A stretch of 64,000 nucleotides of DNA. Source: Lasiosphaeria ovina (Eukaryota > Ascomycota > Sordariomycetes > Sordariales > Lasiosphaeriaceae). The notes under the pieces were generated by a model. The model was not told the origin of the DNA. It did no database searches and was given only the letters and a program-made list of their open reading frames with translations. Made by a program: the position numbers and the translations under genes. The DNA is taken from contig JAULSN010000014.1 of assembly GCA_033439765.1 (NCBI GenBank), positions 186,001-250,000 on the forward strand, given 5' to 3'. Shown here in pieces: positions 61,464 through 64,000 of this stretch (positions within the stretch are counted from its first letter, which is position 1; each line of letters begins with the position of its first letter).

Positions 61464-62762
61464 TCAAGCAGTGTTGCTGCCGCCAACGCTGCCAGTCGGC
61501 AACCATCGGTGCACAAGGTACGGGAGGTCTCGTAGAAAGACTTGTTCCTTATATCCCATGTTGTTCACCAGAAAGTCGCCCACGTGCTCGACGGCCAGCG
61601 GATCGGCAGCCTTATCAAGGGTATCCTGAAACACACACGAAGCTCTGGAACACGCTTGTCCAAGGTCCGGAGCCGACGAGACTCTCGCTCCGCAACGATG
61701 CTAGAGATGATAGCGTACCGGGCAGGGATGCTGAGCTCGCCAGAGGGCTTGGCCAACTGAGGATGCTCCAGAACTCGCTTCAGGAGGTCGAAGGGGAGGT
61801 TGAGCAAGATCCGTGAAAGAATAGTATCGTTCGGGGACGGCATCCGATTTCCTTTTTTGACCGCCTCGGGACCAACAGCAGCATCATGGGGCACATGTCC
61901 GTTCCGGTTGGGCGGTGAAATGTCTCCAAACTTGATTTGCGACGACAGGCGCGGATTGTAGGAGGACAGGAGGAGCTGGTTCCGAGGCATGCGCGAATTA
62001 ATGTTGGACGGATGGCGGCTGTGGACTGCTCTGGACGTACGTACCATGGGCAATCGTTGGCGCATCTGCGCTGCCTGCTGCGGTGATAGGGGCCAGCGGC
62101 CGGTAGGCGGGTAAAGAAGACATGGGGACGGACGCATGTACTCGTCCTGGACGTGGACGTCGAGGAATATGCAGCCACCTGGGGCAGTCCGCTGGGACTG
62201 GACTTCATTACTCTGGCAAGCGCAGGGCTGCGGGAAAACACGAATCGGTGTCGGTGAGTTCTGACCCTGGGCAAAAGAGCCCGGTAAGGTAATCAGGATG
62301 GTAATCAGGATGGTCTCCGAAATAGGGGCTATCACGACGGAAACGGAAAGCAGCCTCGATGACGACGCAGTCGTTAAAGGTGTTATCGCTGATGCCTCGA
62401 CGGAGAAAATCCAACGTCTCGCCCTGCTCCTGGACGCTCTGAAACGGCGCAGAGACGGCATTGGTGTGAATTGCGCCATTCATGTGCGGGTTCAAGCTCA
62501 GGTGGTTGATTCCGGTCTGCGCAACAGGCTCAACGTGGTATCCATTATGATTATGTCCATTAATCGGGGGATAATGTCCGAAGCCGTCATCTTCGGCCTG
62601 TATCGACGATTGCGAGCCGTGGAAGCTATGAGGCGTCGGCGGGTTACCATGGTGACTCACGACGGCTGCAGGGTAGCCATCGGGAGTCGGAGACACCATC
62701 ACTGGGCGGCCATACCCATCATCCACTGCCGCAACAGGCATCGCAGTCTGTGGATAGGGCAT
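61464..62762 (-). pseudogene. BTB/POZ-type conserved ascomycete gene, frameshifted
   Basis: Minus strand from MPYPQTAMPVAAVDDGYGRP (62762), a Pro/His-rich N-terminus (PTPHSFHGSQSSIQAEDDGF), then the BTB-like stretch LDFLRRGISDNTFNDCVV, HRFVFSRSPALARVMKS (other frame), GGCIFLDVHVQDEYMRP and, after several frame changes, SRILLNLPFDLLKRVLEHPQ and SIPARYAIISSIVAERESRR. The last shift is an extra GT in a GTGTGTGT run at about 61632, after which VFQDTLDKAADPLAVEHVGD and YLVHRWLPTGSVGG lead to a stop at 61464. I recall this arrangement as a conserved ascomycete protein of unknown function; BTB domains mediate dimerisation and ubiquitin-ligase contacts. At least three frameshifts, so a relic. Confidence 0.75.
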
Positions 62763-62959
62763 GCCGGATGGTCAATTTTAATACGACAATGCGGGCGCGA
62801 TTCATGACTTTTCTGAAGTATTCTTGGCTGTCCCAGTCGTTGAGGACAAACCACGTGTACTTTACCAATTGCATCGACTATACATGCTAACACCCCCTTT
62901 CCTGGTAATATATGTATAGAATATACGTTTCGTCTGTTAGGTTGCTAGCCGTACCCGGA

Positions 62960-63345
62960 GCAAACACCTCAGATGGCGCGTCTTATGCCACAGATGCGCG
63001 CCCGTTTCGCTTGAATGCCCCCATGCGTTGGAGCGCCCATCTCACGCAGGATAATATTCGCCCTCGTAGCTGTGTTCCACGTTCAATAGGCTGGAGCGCT
63101 TGTATCCTACAAGCGTTCCAGCGATGGCTGGCAAGTTTGCGCAATGTCCCGGCTGCGTGGCGGCCGTGTTTAGAGAGGTCGTAATGACACCGAAATCCGG
63201 TTGGGGACCGGCGACGTTTGCGGCCATGTTAAGAAAATATAGAGAGGTAAATAGCTCGAGATATATTGTGAGTCTGCTGTGCTTCAGGGCGCTGTGGGTT
63301 TTTTACTCTTAGTTCTTGGTTTGGTCTTTGCTTTTCGTTTTTGGA
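62960..63345 (-). pseudogene. coiled-coil accessory gene, truncated undamaged-start copy
   Basis: The minus strand has an intact start MAANVAGPQPDFGVITTSLN (63227) and ATQPGHCANLPAIA, then jumps over the whole coiled-coil part to sequence matching the 3' part at 54060-54180. The join holds a palindrome CGCTTGTATCCTACAAGCG at about 63093-63111. Upstream 63240-63340 matches 54705-54810. Confidence 0.7.
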
Positions 63346-63379
63346 GAAACCTGGCAAGTCAGGAAGGGGTCGCTGAACG

Positions 63380-63424
63380 GTGCCTCCGGCGGCCCTCCAG
63401 ACATAAAGCGGCGGGCTGCTCGCA
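63380..63424. repeat. GCCTCCGGCGGCC-type dispersed repeat
   Basis: GTGCCTCCGGCGGCCCTCCAGACATAAAGCGGCGGGCTGCTCGC, last of six copies in the window. Confidence 0.85.
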
Positions 63425-63469
63425 AGCTCGGTATTCCGCGGCTTAAGGAGTCTATTATAGAATACAGCC

Positions 63470-63560
63470 TCCCTATAGTGATAATATTGTGAACTGATAT
63501 TGAAGTCCTTATAGTGATAATGATATGAGCCGATATTGAAGTCCTTATCGGTGTAGCTGA
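63470..63560. repeat. short tandem repeat, ~45 bases
   Basis: GATATTGAAGTCCTTATAGTGATAATGATATGAGCC and GATATTGAAGTCCTTATCGGTG; the preceding TATAGTGATAATATTGTGAACT is a third, diverged unit. Confidence 0.8.
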
Positions 63561-63569
63561 ACCTTGAAC

Positions 63570-64000
63570 CTTGGTGCAAAGTCTTGTTCATTCCTCCAGA
63601 GCTAAGCTGCGGGATTCCTATTGTGGGGGGCGACCGAGCCGTGCGGGGCACCCCGTCGTCACGTGCCTCCCTCCTTCTCTCCTTTGTAGAAGAAGATAGG
63701 CCTTGAGTAAGGTAATCCTTGAGTAAACGTGACCCTCAGACAAGAAAGCCCTCAGGACTCGCTCTCAAACAAAGGCCAAGAAAAGCACTCTGAAGCAAGC
63801 AAAGACGGGAAGGAGAAAGCAAGCCGCCACCTCACCTTCCACACATAGCAAAGGGACTTCGTGCCTCACTTGCCCATGTGCACAAACACGCACGCATTCA
63901 CTGTCACTGAGAATGTCACCAAGAAGAAACCAAGCGCATGTGACCAAATATGTCTTTGCTTTTAATTCTTCTAGCTAGCTAGCTAGCACAGACTTGACAA
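63570..64000. other. stretch without recognised gene
   Basis: No coding signal supported. An (AGCT)n run lies at 63973-63986. Confidence 0.4.

Noticed and set aside
1..64000. Starship-type giant mobile element with a DUF3435 tyrosine recombinase
   Set aside because: Accessory cargo-like genes made me look for one, but no captain-type recombinase or tyrosine recombinase motif was found in the window.
1..64000. Helitron as the agent of exon capture
   Set aside because: No Rep/HUH plus Pif1-type helicase protein and no clear CTRR-hairpin ends; the helicase at 40.6-44.3 kb is UPF1-like, not a Helitron helicase.
1..64000. tRNA and rRNA genes
   Set aside because: No cloverleaf with A and B box consensus or rRNA-like sequence could be supported by eye.

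Overview
The window looks like an accessory, repeat-dominated region of a filamentous ascomycete (Pezizomycotina) chromosome. The evidence is: spliceosomal introns of 59-80 bases with GTAAGT-type donors and CTAAC-type branch sites; fungal gene families (NEDD4/Bsd2-type membrane protein, NACHT-DUF7791 NLR fragment, fungal HNH nuclease, telomere-linked RecQ-like helicase, DED1, splicing factors); and fungal transposons of the Tc1/mariner, hAT, PIF/Harbinger and Ty1/Copia types. Several broken copies carry C-to-T changes in a CpA context (CAG to TAG, CAA to TAA), which looks like repeat-induced point mutation (RIP). Short telomere-like tracts, RecQ relics and dense nested repeats suggest a subtelomeric or otherwise dispensable compartment. 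No rRNA, tRNA or CRISPR array was seen.

Layout. 0-8.7 kb: mariner relic, three kinds of RecQ-associated debris (a head-to-head inverted repeat of two RecQ 5' regions, a zinc-knuckle relic between them, a full-length RecQ relic containing an NLR fragment) and a 349-base non-autonomous hAT element with a perfect 8-base target duplication. 8.7-22.2 kb: the best preserved part. It holds a trypsin-like protease gene (about 9.5-11.5 kb), a decayed two-gene Harbinger element (12-14.6 kb), a MITE cluster (14.9-16.6 kb), an NEDD4/Bsd2 family gene in three exons (18.3-19.4 kb) and a caspase-like protease gene (20.4-22.2 kb). The two protease genes are each directly preceded by an array of the same roughly 100-base repeat. 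22.3-32.4 kb: a mosaic of short repeats and exon scraps, several from pre-mRNA splicing factors (SR protein twice, RBM39/CC1-like, SPF30-like) plus an ankyrin gene piece. 32.4-36.7 kb: Copia relic, HNH-nuclease-family gene, solo LTR with a 5-base target duplication. 36.8-40.1 kb: two inverted DED1 helicase fragments around a decayed hAT transposase. 40.6-44.3 kb: an intact three-exon UPF1-like superfamily 1 helicase gene whose upstream region is homologous to that of the HNH gene. 44.3-55.4 kb: MITE, a second Copia relic split by a second hAT element, and a third Copia element whose gag is interrupted by a RIP-damaged coiled-coil gene. 55.4-64 kb: second LTR copy, minisatellites, telomere-like tract, a frameshifted BTB-type gene and the undamaged paralogue start of the coiled-coil gene.

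How the parts may fit. Five protein-coding genes look intact or nearly so: trypsin-like protease, Bsd2-like protein, caspase-like protease, HNH-family protein and UPF1-like helicase. The proteases and the helicase/HNH pair each share a homologous upstream block, so these blocks may act as mobile promoters that put unrelated genes under common control. Proteases of the trypsin and caspase folds occur in fungi as effector domains of NLR-type proteins, and an NLR relic lies 4 kb from the trypsin gene; a role in conflict or cell-death responses is an inference only.
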